Source of the DNA: Massilia aurea
GTDB taxonomy: Bacteria; Pseudomonadota; Gammaproteobacteria; Burkholderiales; Burkholderiaceae_D
DNA: 64,000 bases
Assembly (NCBI RefSeq): GCF_014200505.1
Contig: NZ_JACHBX010000004.1
Location: 591,613 to 655,612 of the forward strand
Direction: 5' to 3'
Shown: piece by piece, positions 33,807 to 42,028 of the stretch
Layout: the number at the start of each line of letters is the position of its first letter
Numbering within the stretch: the first letter of the stretch is position 1
Translations under genes and position numbers: made by a program
Notes under the pieces: model-generated
Told to the model about the DNA's origin: nothing
Database searches by the model: none
What the model saw: only the letters and a program-made list of their open reading frames with translations

Positions 33807-35447
33807 ATGGATAAACTGTTTGCAAGACGGATCGATGCGTCGCTGCTCGTACTGGCCGTCGCGCTGTTGCTGGCAAGCCTGGGCAACGTGACGTTCTGGA
33901 CGGTGCTGGTTCATGCCACTGGTGGCATATCGCTGTCCAGCCTGCCCACGCTGGCAGGCACGTTTCTGATTGTTGTCCTGTTCTTCAATGCCTGCCTGAC
34001 GCTGGCCAGCTTTCGCTACCTCGCCAAGCCGGTGCTGATCGCCCTCGTGCTGGTGGCGTCCGCGGCAGGCTACTTCATCGCGGCGTACGGGATCGTCATC
34101 GACAAGGCGATGATCCAGAATGTGTTCGAGACCGATACCCGCGAAGCGACCGAATTGATCAGCTGGCAGATGGCCGCGAGGATCGGCTTGCTGGGCGTGC
34201 TGCCATCGCTGTGGATCGCGCGCGCCAATATCCAGTTTCCCAGCGGCGTGAAAGGGCTGCTCAAGCGCAGCAGCAATGCGGGCGGCTCGCTGCTGCTGGC
34301 ATTCGTGCTGCTGGCGCTGCTGTTCAAGAGCCTGGCGCCGACGCTGCACGAGCACCGCGAACTGCGCTTCCTGCTCACGCCCACCAATTTCATCCAGGCA
34401 GTGGATGGGTATCTGCGCAGCCGCTGGGCGGCCCAGATCGTGGTCGCGCCACTGGGCCGTGATGCCGTGAAGGGCGCCGCCTGGGCCGGCCATCACCGCA
34501 AGACGCTGACGGTAATTGTCGTGGGCGAAACGGCGCGGGCGGCGAATTTTTCGCTCGATGGGTACGGGCGCGACACCAATCCGCTGCTGGCACGGCAAGC
34601 TGGCTTGATCAATTTCTCGCGTGTCAGTTCGTGTGGTACGGCGACCGCGGTGTCGGTGCCGTGCGTGTTTTCCGCGTTCGGCCGCAACGATTACAGCCAG
34701 TCGAAAGCGGCAAGCCAGGAAGGGCTGCTGGACGTGCTGACGCATGCGGGTTTCGCCGTGCTGTGGCGCGATAACAATTCGGGCTGCAAGGGCGTGTGCA
34801 AGCGCGTGCAGTACGAGGACCTGTCGCGGCCCGATGGCAAGAATGTGTACTGCAGCGGCGACGAATGCTACGACGAGCGCCTGCTCGATGGCTTGCCGGA
34901 CTTGCTCGCCAACAGCAGCAAGGACCTGGTCGTGGTGCTGCACCAGAAGGGCAGCCATGGCCCGGCGTATGCCAGCCGCTACCCGCAAGGGTTCGGCCGC
35001 TTCGGTCCGGTGTGCGCGAGCAATGACTTCGACACGTGCTCGCGCGAATCGATCCGGGCCGCCTACGACAACACGATCCTGTACACCGATTACTTCCTGA
35101 GCAAGACCATCGACGGCTTGCGCGCGATTGCCGCCGCGCAGGACGCCGATACGGCCATGTTGTACTTCTCGGACCATGGCGAGTCGCTCGGCGAAAACAA
35201 TGTGTACCTGCACGGCGCGCCGTACATGTTCGCGCCGCGTGAGCAGACCGAGGTGCCGATGATGCTGTGGATGTCCGACAGCTTCAGCGAGCGGTTCCGC
35301 ATCGACCGGCGTTGTCTGGCCGCGCGGCGCAACGAACCGCTGTCGCATGACAATGTGTTTCACTCGGTGCTCGGCATGCTCGACGTGAACACGGCCGTGC
35401 TCAATCCGCGCCTGGACCTGTTCCATGCGTGCGTGCGGGGAGCGTGA
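33807..35447 (+). CDS. eptA: Lipid A phosphoethanolamine transferase
   Basis: EptA moves phosphoethanolamine from phosphatidylethanolamine to lipid A on the periplasmic side of the inner membrane, lowering surface charge and sensitivity to cationic peptides and polymyxin. The 546-residue protein has five N-terminal helices to residue ~190, then the sulfatase-fold domain with VVGETARAANFSLDGYGR (E241 metal, T242 nucleophile), SCGTATAVSVPC, HQKGSHGPAY and FSDHGESLGEN. Several Cys pairs fit the periplasmic disulfides of the MCR/EptA family. Its place behind a PmrA-like pair equals the pmrCAB arrangement. Confidence 0.94.
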   Translation: MDKLFARRIDASLLVLAVALLLASLGNVTFWTVLVHATGGISLSSLPTLAGTFLIVVLFFNACLTLASFRYLAKPVLIALVLVASAAGYFIAAYGIVIDKAMIQNVFETDTREATELISWQMAARIGLLGVLPSLWIARANIQFPSGVKGLLKRSSNAGGSLLLAFVLLALLFKSLAPTLHEHRELRFLLTPTNFIQAVDGYLRSRWAAQIVVAPLGRDAVKGAAWAGHHRKTLTVIVVGETARAANFSLDGYGRDTNPLLARQAGLINFSRVSSCGTATAVSVPCVFSAFGRNDYSQSKAASQEGLLDVLTHAGFAVLWRDNNSGCKGVCKRVQYEDLSRPDGKNVYCSGDECYDERLLDGLPDLLANSSKDLVVVLHQKGSHGPAYASRYPQGFGRFGPVCASNDFDTCSRESIRAAYDNTILYTDYFLSKTIDGLRAIAAAQDADTAMLYFSDHGESLGENNVYLHGAPYMFAPREQTEVPMMLWMSDSFSERFRIDRRCLAARRNEPLSHDNVFHSVLGMLDVNTAVLNPRLDLFHACVRGA

Positions 35448-35448
35448 A

Positions 35449-36213
35449 ATGCATGAAATGCGCGAGATGCTTGAGATGCGTGCGCTTCATCAGATGCGGG
35501 CCGAGCCTGCGCTGCACGCGCCGCTGCTGTCGGCGCACGCCCTGCGGCGCCTGGCCATACTGCTGGCGGCGGGCGCGCTGACCATCCTGTGGCTGGGCCG
35601 CTATACGGATCTCGACCTGGTGCTGGCCGACGCCGTGTTCGACGCACAGCGCCGCGTCTTTCCCTGGCGCGATACGTGGCTGACCGTCACGTTCAACCAC
35701 GTGATCGTCAAGCAGCTCCTGATGCTGCTTGCCGTGGGCATCGTCGGCTACGCACTGGTCGACGCTTGGCGGCCCCGCGCCGCGCTGGGCGCTCTTGGCC
35801 GCGTGCAGCTGCGCATCGTTGCGCTGGCCGCCATCCTGGTGCCGGCCGTGACCAGTACCCTGAAACACCTGAGCGCATCGCACTGCCCATGGGACCTGGT
35901 GCGCTATGGCGGCGAGCAGCCCTATGTGCGCCTGTTCGGCGCGTTCCCGGCCGACACGCTGCCGGGCCAGTGCCTGCCTGCCGGCCATGCGTCGAGCGCC
36001 CTGTGGCTGGTGGCGCTGGCCGTCTGCTGGCTGCCGCAGCGGCCGTCGCGGGCGCGCGCCGCCGCCTTGCTGGCGATCGGCGCCGGTGCCACGGTCGGCT
36101 ATCTGCAGCAACTGCGCGGCGCGCATTTCATGACGCATACGCTGTGGTCGATCTGGATCGCGTGCACGATCGTCGTGGCGCTGATCGCCAGCTTGCAGGG
36201 CAGGCCATCATGA
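35449..36213 (+). CDS. PAP2-family membrane phosphatase
   Basis: 254 residues from ATG 35449, one base after the eptA stop; an in-frame upstream start overlapping eptA is less likely. About six membrane helices and the PAP2 phosphatase motifs: TSTLKHLSASHCPWD (Lys motif), CLPAGHASSALWL (PSGH-like) and LRGAHFMTHTLWS (the final Arg/His motif). Relatives next to eptA act on lipid A phosphate or undecaprenyl phosphate, which would fit preparation of lipid A for modification. The N-terminus has a Met/Glu-rich stretch of unusual repetition. Confidence 0.82.
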   Translation: MHEMREMLEMRALHQMRAEPALHAPLLSAHALRRLAILLAAGALTILWLGRYTDLDLVLADAVFDAQRRVFPWRDTWLTVTFNHVIVKQLLMLLAVGIVGYALVDAWRPRAALGALGRVQLRIVALAAILVPAVTSTLKHLSASHCPWDLVRYGGEQPYVRLFGAFPADTLPGQCLPAGHASSALWLVALAVCWLPQRPSRARAAALLAIGAGATVGYLQQLRGAHFMTHTLWSIWIACTIVVALIASLQGRPS

Positions 36214-36683
36214 GCATGCTGCGCACCGTCGTCGATCCTGCCCATATTGTCCTGTCACGCGGCGACCAATTCCGTCTGCAGGGCGTGGTGAACCGGCTGG
36301 CAAGGGCCTATCCGCCGGACTGGCTGGAGCGCTGCGGCGCGCAGCTATACGGCGCGACCATCGTGGCCAGTCTGGCGCTCACCGGCGTGGTCGGCGCGCT
36401 CTGGTCGCCCTGGTGGACCTATCTGATTCCCGTCGTGTGCCCGCTGCTGTTGCTGGGCGTGCTGCCGGTGTGGCTGTTCGGCCGCGAACCGGGCTGCCCG
36501 CGCTGGGCGCATCCGCTGGCCATCGTGGGTGACGACGATGCGGCGCTGATCGGACGGATCGTCGCTGCGATGGATGAACACAGCAGGGCAGCGCTGTTGC
36601 GGCACTGCCCGGCCAACGATGGCGCGAAGGTCTTCGCGCTCTGGCAGCTGCTGCAAGCTGCCGGCGGCGAAGAACCTCACTGA
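36210..36683 (+). CDS. Small membrane protein of the eptA cluster
   Basis: 157 residues from ATG 36210, overlapping the PAP2 stop as ATGA. A soluble N-terminus (LQGVVNRLARAYPPDWLERCG), two adjacent hydrophobic helices at ~47-92 and a soluble C-terminal ~60 residues. No family is recognised. The overlap implies cotranslation and a membrane function with the phosphatase or EptA. It ends 14 bases before the convergent RND gene. Confidence 0.65.
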   Translation: MSMLRTVVDPAHIVLSRGDQFRLQGVVNRLARAYPPDWLERCGAQLYGATIVASLALTGVVGALWSPWWTYLIPVVCPLLLLGVLPVWLFGREPGCPRWAHPLAIVGDDDAALIGRIVAAMDEHSRAALLRHCPANDGAKVFALWQLLQAAGGEEPH

Positions 36684-36696
36684 GACGAAGCCGCGC

Positions 36697-39600
36697 TCAG
36701 GCCGGGCTGTTGTCCACCTCGACAGCCCGCGCCGGCTGGCGCCGCATCTTGCGTCCGGTGCGCTTGAGCCAATTCTCGAAATCGTCGACATACGTGAACA
36801 CCGCCGGCACCACCAGCAGGCTGAGTAACGTCGACGTGATCAGGCCACCGATGACGGCCACCGCCATCGGCGAGCGGAAGCTCGGGTCACCCGAGAAGCC
36901 CAGCGCCAGCGGCAGCATGCCGGCGCCCATCGCGATCGTGGTCATCACGATCGGCCGGCTGCGCTTGTGGCAGGCGTCGACCAGCGCATCGAAACGGTTC
37001 ATGCCCGCCTCGCGCGCCAGGATCGCGTAATCGACCAGCAGGATCGAGTTCTTGGTCACGATCCCCATCAGCATGATCAGACCGATCATCGTCGGCATCG
37101 ACAGCGCATTGCTGGTGACGAGCAGCGCCACGAAGGCGCCGCCGATCGACAGCGGCAGCGCAGCCAGAATCGTCACCGGCTGCATGAAGTCCGAGAACAG
37201 CAGCACCAGCACGCCGTAGATGCACAGCACACCGATCAGCATCGCCAGGCCGAAGCTGGCAAACAGCGCCTGCATTTCCTGGGCGTCGCCCAGTTCGGCG
37301 ATCGTCACCGACGACGGCAGCGACTGGAACACGGGCAGCGCGCGCGCTTCGGTATTGACCTCGCCGAGCGAACGGCCCGACAGCTCGACGTCGAGCGTGA
37401 CGTTGCGGGTGCGGTTCAGGCGGTTGATCTGGGCCGGGCCGCTTTCCATTGTGATGTCGGCCACGGTCGAGAGGAGCACCGGCCCGTTCTTGCCGGGCAC
37501 CGTCAGGCGCCCGATCGCATCCAGGTCGGCCCGCACGGCATCGGGCAGCTTCACGCGGATCGGCACCTGGCGCTCGTCCAGGTTCATCTTGGCCAACGAC
37601 TGTTCATAGTCACCGGCGGTGGCCACGCGCACCGTCTCGCCAATCGCTGCCGCCGTCACGCCCTGGTCGGCCGCGCGCGCAAAGTCCGGGCGCACGATGA
37701 TTTCGGGGCGCACTAGCGAGGCGCTCGAACTGACGTTGCCGATGCCGGGCAGGCCGCGCAATTCACGCTCGGCCTGGCGCGCCGCGGTGCTGAGCGCATT
37801 CGCGTCTTCGCTGCGCAGCACCAGCTGCATCTTGGTGCCGGCATCCGGAATGCCGACCGTGAAGCGCGCCCCGGGAATGGCGGCCACGCGGTCGCGGATC
37901 GTGTTTTCGATCACGCCCAGCTTCACGTCGCGGTCGCTCCGGTCCACCGTTTTCACCGTCAGCACCGCGCGCCGCGCTTCGGCCGCGGCGCCGGGCGAGA
38001 ACGCGTCGCCGCTCGAACCGCCACCGATCAAACTGAAGATGCTTGTCACGCCCTCGACCTTCATCAGTTCCAGGCGCACCTGTTCGGCCACGGCGCGGGT
38101 CTGGGCCAGCGTGGCGCCTGGGGCCAGTTCGACATTCACCTGCGTCTGCGAGCGGTCGGCCGGCGGCATGAAGCCGGTCGGCAGCAGTGGCACCAGCGCC
38201 AGCGAACCCGCGAAGAACACGGCCGCGCCCAGCATCGTCAGGCCACGGCGGCGCAGGCACCACTGCATCACGGCCAGGTAGCGCCGCATGATCGCGCTGT
38301 CCTGCGGCTCGTGACCGGCCACGCCGGCGTTCTTCGGCGCCTTGAGCAGGTACGCGCACATCATCGGCGTGAGCAGGCGCGCCACCAGCAGCGAGGCCAG
38401 GATCGCCAGCACGGCGGTCCAGCCGAACTGCTTGAAGAATTTGCCAGGAATGCCGCCCATGAAGGCGGTCGGCAGGAACACGGCCACGAGCGCGAACGTA
38501 GTGGCGATGACCGCCATCCCGATTTCGTCGGCCGCTTCGAGCGACGCCTGCATCGGCGACTTGCCCATGTGGAGGTGGCGCGAGATGTTTTCGATCTCGA
38601 CGATCGCATCGTCGACCAGCACCCCGATCACAAGGGCCAGCGACAGCAGCGTGACCATATTGAGCGTGTAGCCGAACAGGTACTGGCCCAGGAAGGCGGG
38701 AATCACCGACAGGGGCAGGGCAGCCGCGGCGATCAGTGTGGCGCGCCAGTCGCGCAGGAACCACCAGACGACCAGCACCGCCAGCAGCGCGCCTTCGTAC
38801 AGCATGTGCATCGAGGCGTCGAAGTTCTCGTCGACCGACACCGAGTTGTCGATCACTTCATTGACGATCAGCTTCGGGTTTTCTTTCTTGAGCTGTTCCA
38901 TCGCGGCGCGCGCGCCGGTGGCGACATCGATCTCACCGGCCCCGCGCGTGCGGAACACTTCGAAGGCGACCACGCGGCGGCCATCCTGCTCGGCCAGCGC
39001 GCGTGGTTCTTCCACGGTATCGAGCACGCGCGCCACCTGGTCCAGGCGCACATGGCGCCCGTCCGGCAGCGGGATCTCCATCGCCGCCAGCGCCTGCGCG
39101 GTGCCGACGGTGGCCAGCGTACGTACCGATTGCTCGACGCCGCTGACATCGCCCCGGCCACCCGGCGCTTCGCGCTGCACATTGCGCAGCTGGCGCGAGA
39201 TGTCCAGCGCCGAGACGCGCAGCGCCGCCATCTTCTGGTCATCGAGCTCCACGCGCATCTCGCGCGTGACGCCGCCCACACGCCGGATTTCACCGAGGCC
39301 CGGCACGCCCAGCATGCGCTTGGCGACGTCGTTGTCGACGAACCAGCTCAGGTCCTGGTCGTCCAGGCCCGAGCCTTCGGCCGCGGCGATCGTAAAGGTG
39401 GAGACGACGCGCCCGGCGGTGGCGGCCTTGGTCACGGTCGGTTCGCGCAGCTCGGCCGGCATATCGGCGCGCACGCGCGAGACCGCGTCGCGCACGTCGT
39501 TGACAGCTTCGGCCGAATCGCGCTCGAGGATGAATTCGACTGTGACGGTGGCCACGCCATCGAGCACGCGCGTGTAGATGTTCTTGATGCCCTGCAGCGT

Positions 39601-39816
39601 GGCGACCGAGTCTTCGATCTTGCGCGCGACTTCGGTTTCCAGCTGCGCCGGCGCTGCGCCGTCCAGGACGGCGGTGACGGTCACGATCGGCAGTTCGATG
39701 TCGGGGAAGTCCTGCACCTTGCTGGCGTTGAAGGCCATCAGTCCCGCTACGGTGAGCAGGACGAACAGCATGATCGCCGGGATCGGATTGCGGATCGACA
39801 GGGCGGAGAAATTCAT
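36697..39816 (-). CDS. RND efflux pump inner-membrane transporter (HAE1 type)
   Basis: 1039 residues, the normal RND size with 12 membrane helices and two large periplasmic loops. The start MNFSALSIRNPIPAIMLFV, the helix-4 proton-relay segment GVLVDDAIVEIENI with two adjacent Asp, and PLSVIPAFLG are visible. It exports small hydrophobic or amphiphilic compounds, driven by protons, through a tripartite complex. The adaptor gene overlaps its start (ATGA) upstream; no outer-membrane channel gene is nearby, so a channel from elsewhere must serve. Confidence 0.92.
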   Translation of the reverse strand: MNFSALSIRNPIPAIMLFVLLTVAGLMAFNASKVQDFPDIELPIVTVTAVLDGAAPAQLETEVARKIEDSVATLQGIKNIYTRVLDGVATVTVEFILERDSAEAVNDVRDAVSRVRADMPAELREPTVTKAATAGRVVSTFTIAAAEGSGLDDQDLSWFVDNDVAKRMLGVPGLGEIRRVGGVTREMRVELDDQKMAALRVSALDISRQLRNVQREAPGGRGDVSGVEQSVRTLATVGTAQALAAMEIPLPDGRHVRLDQVARVLDTVEEPRALAEQDGRRVVAFEVFRTRGAGEIDVATGARAAMEQLKKENPKLIVNEVIDNSVSVDENFDASMHMLYEGALLAVLVVWWFLRDWRATLIAAAALPLSVIPAFLGQYLFGYTLNMVTLLSLALVIGVLVDDAIVEIENISRHLHMGKSPMQASLEAADEIGMAVIATTFALVAVFLPTAFMGGIPGKFFKQFGWTAVLAILASLLVARLLTPMMCAYLLKAPKNAGVAGHEPQDSAIMRRYLAVMQWCLRRRGLTMLGAAVFFAGSLALVPLLPTGFMPPADRSQTQVNVELAPGATLAQTRAVAEQVRLELMKVEGVTSIFSLIGGGSSGDAFSPGAAAEARRAVLTVKTVDRSDRDVKLGVIENTIRDRVAAIPGARFTVGIPDAGTKMQLVLRSEDANALSTAARQAERELRGLPGIGNVSSSASLVRPEIIVRPDFARAADQGVTAAAIGETVRVATAGDYEQSLAKMNLDERQVPIRVKLPDAVRADLDAIGRLTVPGKNGPVLLSTVADITMESGPAQINRLNRTRNVTLDVELSGRSLGEVNTEARALPVFQSLPSSVTIAELGDAQEMQALFASFGLAMLIGVLCIYGVLVLLFSDFMQPVTILAALPLSIGGAFVALLVTSNALSMPTMIGLIMLMGIVTKNSILLVDYAILAREAGMNRFDALVDACHKRSRPIVMTTIAMGAGMLPLALGFSGDPSFRSPMAVAVIGGLITSTLLSLLVVPAVFTYVDDFENWLKRTGRKMRRQPARAVEVDNSPA

Positions 39817-40955
39817 CGTGCAGCCTTTGCGGGGGCTACAGCTGGCGTGGCTATATTGCGTACCAGGTCGCCGTCATTCAGGAACCCGGCGCCGGTGACG
39901 ACAATCGGCGCATCGGCGGCTAGGCCGCCGACGATCTCGACCCGGTCGCCCAGGCGGCGACCCGTGGTGACCTTCAGTTGGCTCACGCGGCTGTCCGCAT
40001 TCAGGCGGTACACATAACTGAAGCCGTCGCGCACCGCGATCGACTGCTGCGGCACGGTCAGGGCGTTCGACGTGCCCAGTTCAAACCGGCCGCTGGCGAA
40101 CATGCCGGCCTTGAGCGGCATGTCGCCGGACAGCGCCGGCGGCAGGTCGACATAGATCAGCGCGAGCCGGGTCTGCGGATCGACCGACGGCGCCACGACA
40201 CGCACCTTGCCCGTGACTTCGAGTCCGCTGGCGCCGCGCACAATGGCGCGCGTGCCCGCCTTGATGCGCCCGAGGTCCTGCGCCGTCACTTCGGCGCGCC
40301 ATTCGAGGCGGCCCTGGCGGATCATGCGAAACAGTTCGGTGCCCACGCCGACGACGGCGCCGACGGTGGCGCCCCGCGCCGAAATCACGCCGCTGTCGGG
40401 CGCCGTCACCTGCGTGTATTTCAGGCGCAGCTGCTGCTGCGTGAGCGTGGCCTGGGCCGACTGGACGCGCGCGGCGCCAGTCTGCTCGCCCGTCACGTAT
40501 TGCGTGACCTGCTGGGCGCTGAGGGCGCCGGAGCTTTCCAGTGCGCGCGCGCGGTCGGCATTCGCCTTGGATTCCAGGGCATTGGCCTTCGCTTCGAGCA
40601 GCGCGGCGCGCGCCCCTTCGATATCGGCGCGCACGGTTTCATCCGCGAACACGGCCAGCACCTGGCCTTTCTTGACCACGTCGCCGACATTGACGCGCAC
40701 TTCGTTCAGGCGCAGCCCGTTCGATTCGCTGCCGATGACGGCGTCCTGCCAGGCGGCGATGCTGCCGTTGGCAGTCAGGCTGATTGGCAGGCTGGCGGTA
40801 GCAGGGCGGGTGGTGGTGACGCTCAGGGCAGGGCGCGGCGCGGCCTTTTCTTCCTTGGCGTCGGCGCGGTTGATCGTCGCCAGCGCAATGACGGCGCACA
40901 GCGACGCAGCCCCGAGGGCGATGGCAAGGGCACGTGGATGTCGAATGGTTTTCAT
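39813..40955 (-). CDS. RND periplasmic adaptor (membrane fusion protein)
   Basis: 380 residues from ATG 40955. The open frame extends to 41063 but the preceding part lacks a signal, whereas from 40955 a typical anchor MKTIRHPRALAIALGAASLCAVIALA is present. The order is beta-barrel/lipoyl halves (GDVVKKGQVLAVF, VTAPDSGVISARGATVGAVV) around a coiled-coil hairpin (~120-200), then the MP domain (GDRVEIVGGL). It bridges the RND pump to an outer-membrane channel. The stop overlaps the pump start. Confidence 0.9.
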   Translation of the reverse strand: MKTIRHPRALAIALGAASLCAVIALATINRADAKEEKAAPRPALSVTTTRPATASLPISLTANGSIAAWQDAVIGSESNGLRLNEVRVNVGDVVKKGQVLAVFADETVRADIEGARAALLEAKANALESKANADRARALESSGALSAQQVTQYVTGEQTGAARVQSAQATLTQQQLRLKYTQVTAPDSGVISARGATVGAVVGVGTELFRMIRQGRLEWRAEVTAQDLGRIKAGTRAIVRGASGLEVTGKVRVVAPSVDPQTRLALIYVDLPPALSGDMPLKAGMFASGRFELGTSNALTVPQQSIAVRDGFSYVYRLNADSRVSQLKVTTGRRLGDRVEIVGGLAADAPIVVTGAGFLNDGDLVRNIATPAVAPAKAAR

Positions 40956-41138
40956 GGTGTCTGGGTGATCGCGGCCTGGTCCAGCAATCCGGTGATCCGG
41001 CGCTCCGGCAAGCAACTGAGTGTAGCAAATGTGACGCCCCCGGCAGGGCTGCACGGGTGGCATTACAAATAGTGCAGTGCGGAAAAATAGGCGGTTTGGC
41101 AGGGCGTTCTACAAATTTACAACAGTAGATCTACCGTA

Positions 41139-41167
41139 TTGCACTGCACAATAAAAAGAGATATATT
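41139..41167 (+). promoter_or_regulatory. Sigma-70-type promoter of a small RNA
   Basis: TTGCAC (41139-41144) and TATATT (41162-41167) are separated by exactly 17 bases, close to the TTGACA-N17-TATAAT consensus. The predicted start is near 41174. The -35 region includes GCACTGCAC, whose reverse complement GTGCAGTGC occurs about 65 bp upstream, a possible operator pair. Confidence 0.6.
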
Positions 41168-41173
41168 GGACCT

Positions 41174-41244
41174 GTCTCCTCCAGTTTTCTCCGAAAATTG
41201 GATTTGCCGCCCGCCAACCAACAGGTTCTGCGGGCGTTTTTTTT
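41174..41244 (+). ncRNA. Candidate small RNA with anti-Shine-Dalgarno motif
   Basis: A transcript of about 70 bases is bounded by the promoter just upstream and a strong terminator ending at 41244. The 5' part is pyrimidine-rich (CTGTCTCCTCCAGTTTTCTCC) and contains CTCCTCC, the complement of a Shine-Dalgarno core, the signature of Hfq-type small RNAs that block ribosome binding. No open frame of any size lies within it, and there is no plus-strand gene to explain the terminator. Family membership is not recognised; prediction only. Confidence 0.5.
41208..41244 (+). terminator. Intrinsic terminator of the candidate small RNA
   Basis: CGCCCGC (41208-41214) pairs with GCGGGCG (41230-41236), with an inner AACC/GGTT stem, followed by eight T. 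The opposite strand has A instead of T after the hairpin, so it works only on the plus strand. Confidence 0.85.
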
Positions 41245-41251
41245 GCTCTGT

Positions 41252-41989
41252 TTAGACGTTTTCGCCCTGGAACGACCCGGCGCGCCAGGTCAGCACCAGC
41301 GTATCGCGGTATCCGTGCTCGCCCAGTGGCTGGATCGGCGTCGATTCGTGGATCACGGCGGCGTCGTCCAGCAACAGCAGCGTCCACGGTTCGGTCATCG
41401 TGAAGCGCTGGCCAGCGGGGCCGTCGGCGTCGAACACGCGCGTCTCGCCGCCCTTGATGCCGTGGCGGCCAATCATGATCACGGCCACAAAGTTCACGCC
41501 GTCGCGGTGCGCGCCTTCGGGTGTCGGGCGGCCGATGCCGTCCGCCGTGTCGATCCTGAACTGGTGCGCTTCGACGAACCATGGCTGTGCTGGCGTCACC
41601 GCCGAACAGGCCGCGCCGAGCGCGCGCAGCAGGCGTTCCCAGGCCGGGTTGGCGACCGTGGCCGCCTCCATCGGCGCGAACAGGCGGTGCATGCCGCCGT
41701 GCAGCGCGTTGTACTCCACAGGCTGCCAGTGCGCGCGGTGCGGGGTCTGCACCAGGCTGGCGCCATCGTCGATGAAGCACGAGTGGCGCCGGCGCCGATA
41801 GCGCCCGCCATCCTTCAAGTAGTCGTCGAGCTCGAGCCGGTCCCAGCTTGGTACCAGCGTGGCGAGGTCCGGCAGGCTGCAGCCGGCCAGCAGCGCAACG
41901 TCGTCAGGGCGCAGCAGGGCGTAGCCGGTGTCGCGCAGTGCGGCCGTCAGGTGCGACGGATCGAGATAGGGCAGGGGCGGAGTGGTCAT
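41252..41989 (-). CDS. 2-oxoglutarate/Fe(II) dioxygenase, free amino acid hydroxylase type
   Basis: 245 residues of the 2OG-Fe dioxygenase family (PF10014 type) that includes L-isoleucine 4-hydroxylase. Iron ligands are visible in EGAHRDGVNFV (HxD) and VIHESTPI (His); YRDTLVLTWR near the C-terminus holds the oxoglutarate-binding Arg, and RYRRRRHSCF is a conserved early stretch. It probably hydroxylates a free amino acid; which one is unknown. It lies 40 bases after the TonB receptor and may be the last gene of that operon. The convergent small RNA terminator ends 8 bases away. Confidence 0.82.
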   Translation of the reverse strand: MTTPPLPYLDPSHLTAALRDTGYALLRPDDVALLAGCSLPDLATLVPSWDRLELDDYLKDGGRYRRRRHSCFIDDGASLVQTPHRAHWQPVEYNALHGGMHRLFAPMEAATVANPAWERLLRALGAACSAVTPAQPWFVEAHQFRIDTADGIGRPTPEGAHRDGVNFVAVIMIGRHGIKGGETRVFDADGPAGQRFTMTEPWTLLLLDDAAVIHESTPIQPLGEHGYRDTLVLTWRAGSFQGENV

Positions 41990-42028
41990 CCCGCTAGCCT
42001 AGCACTTTCATTGCCGCCCGGCCAGACT

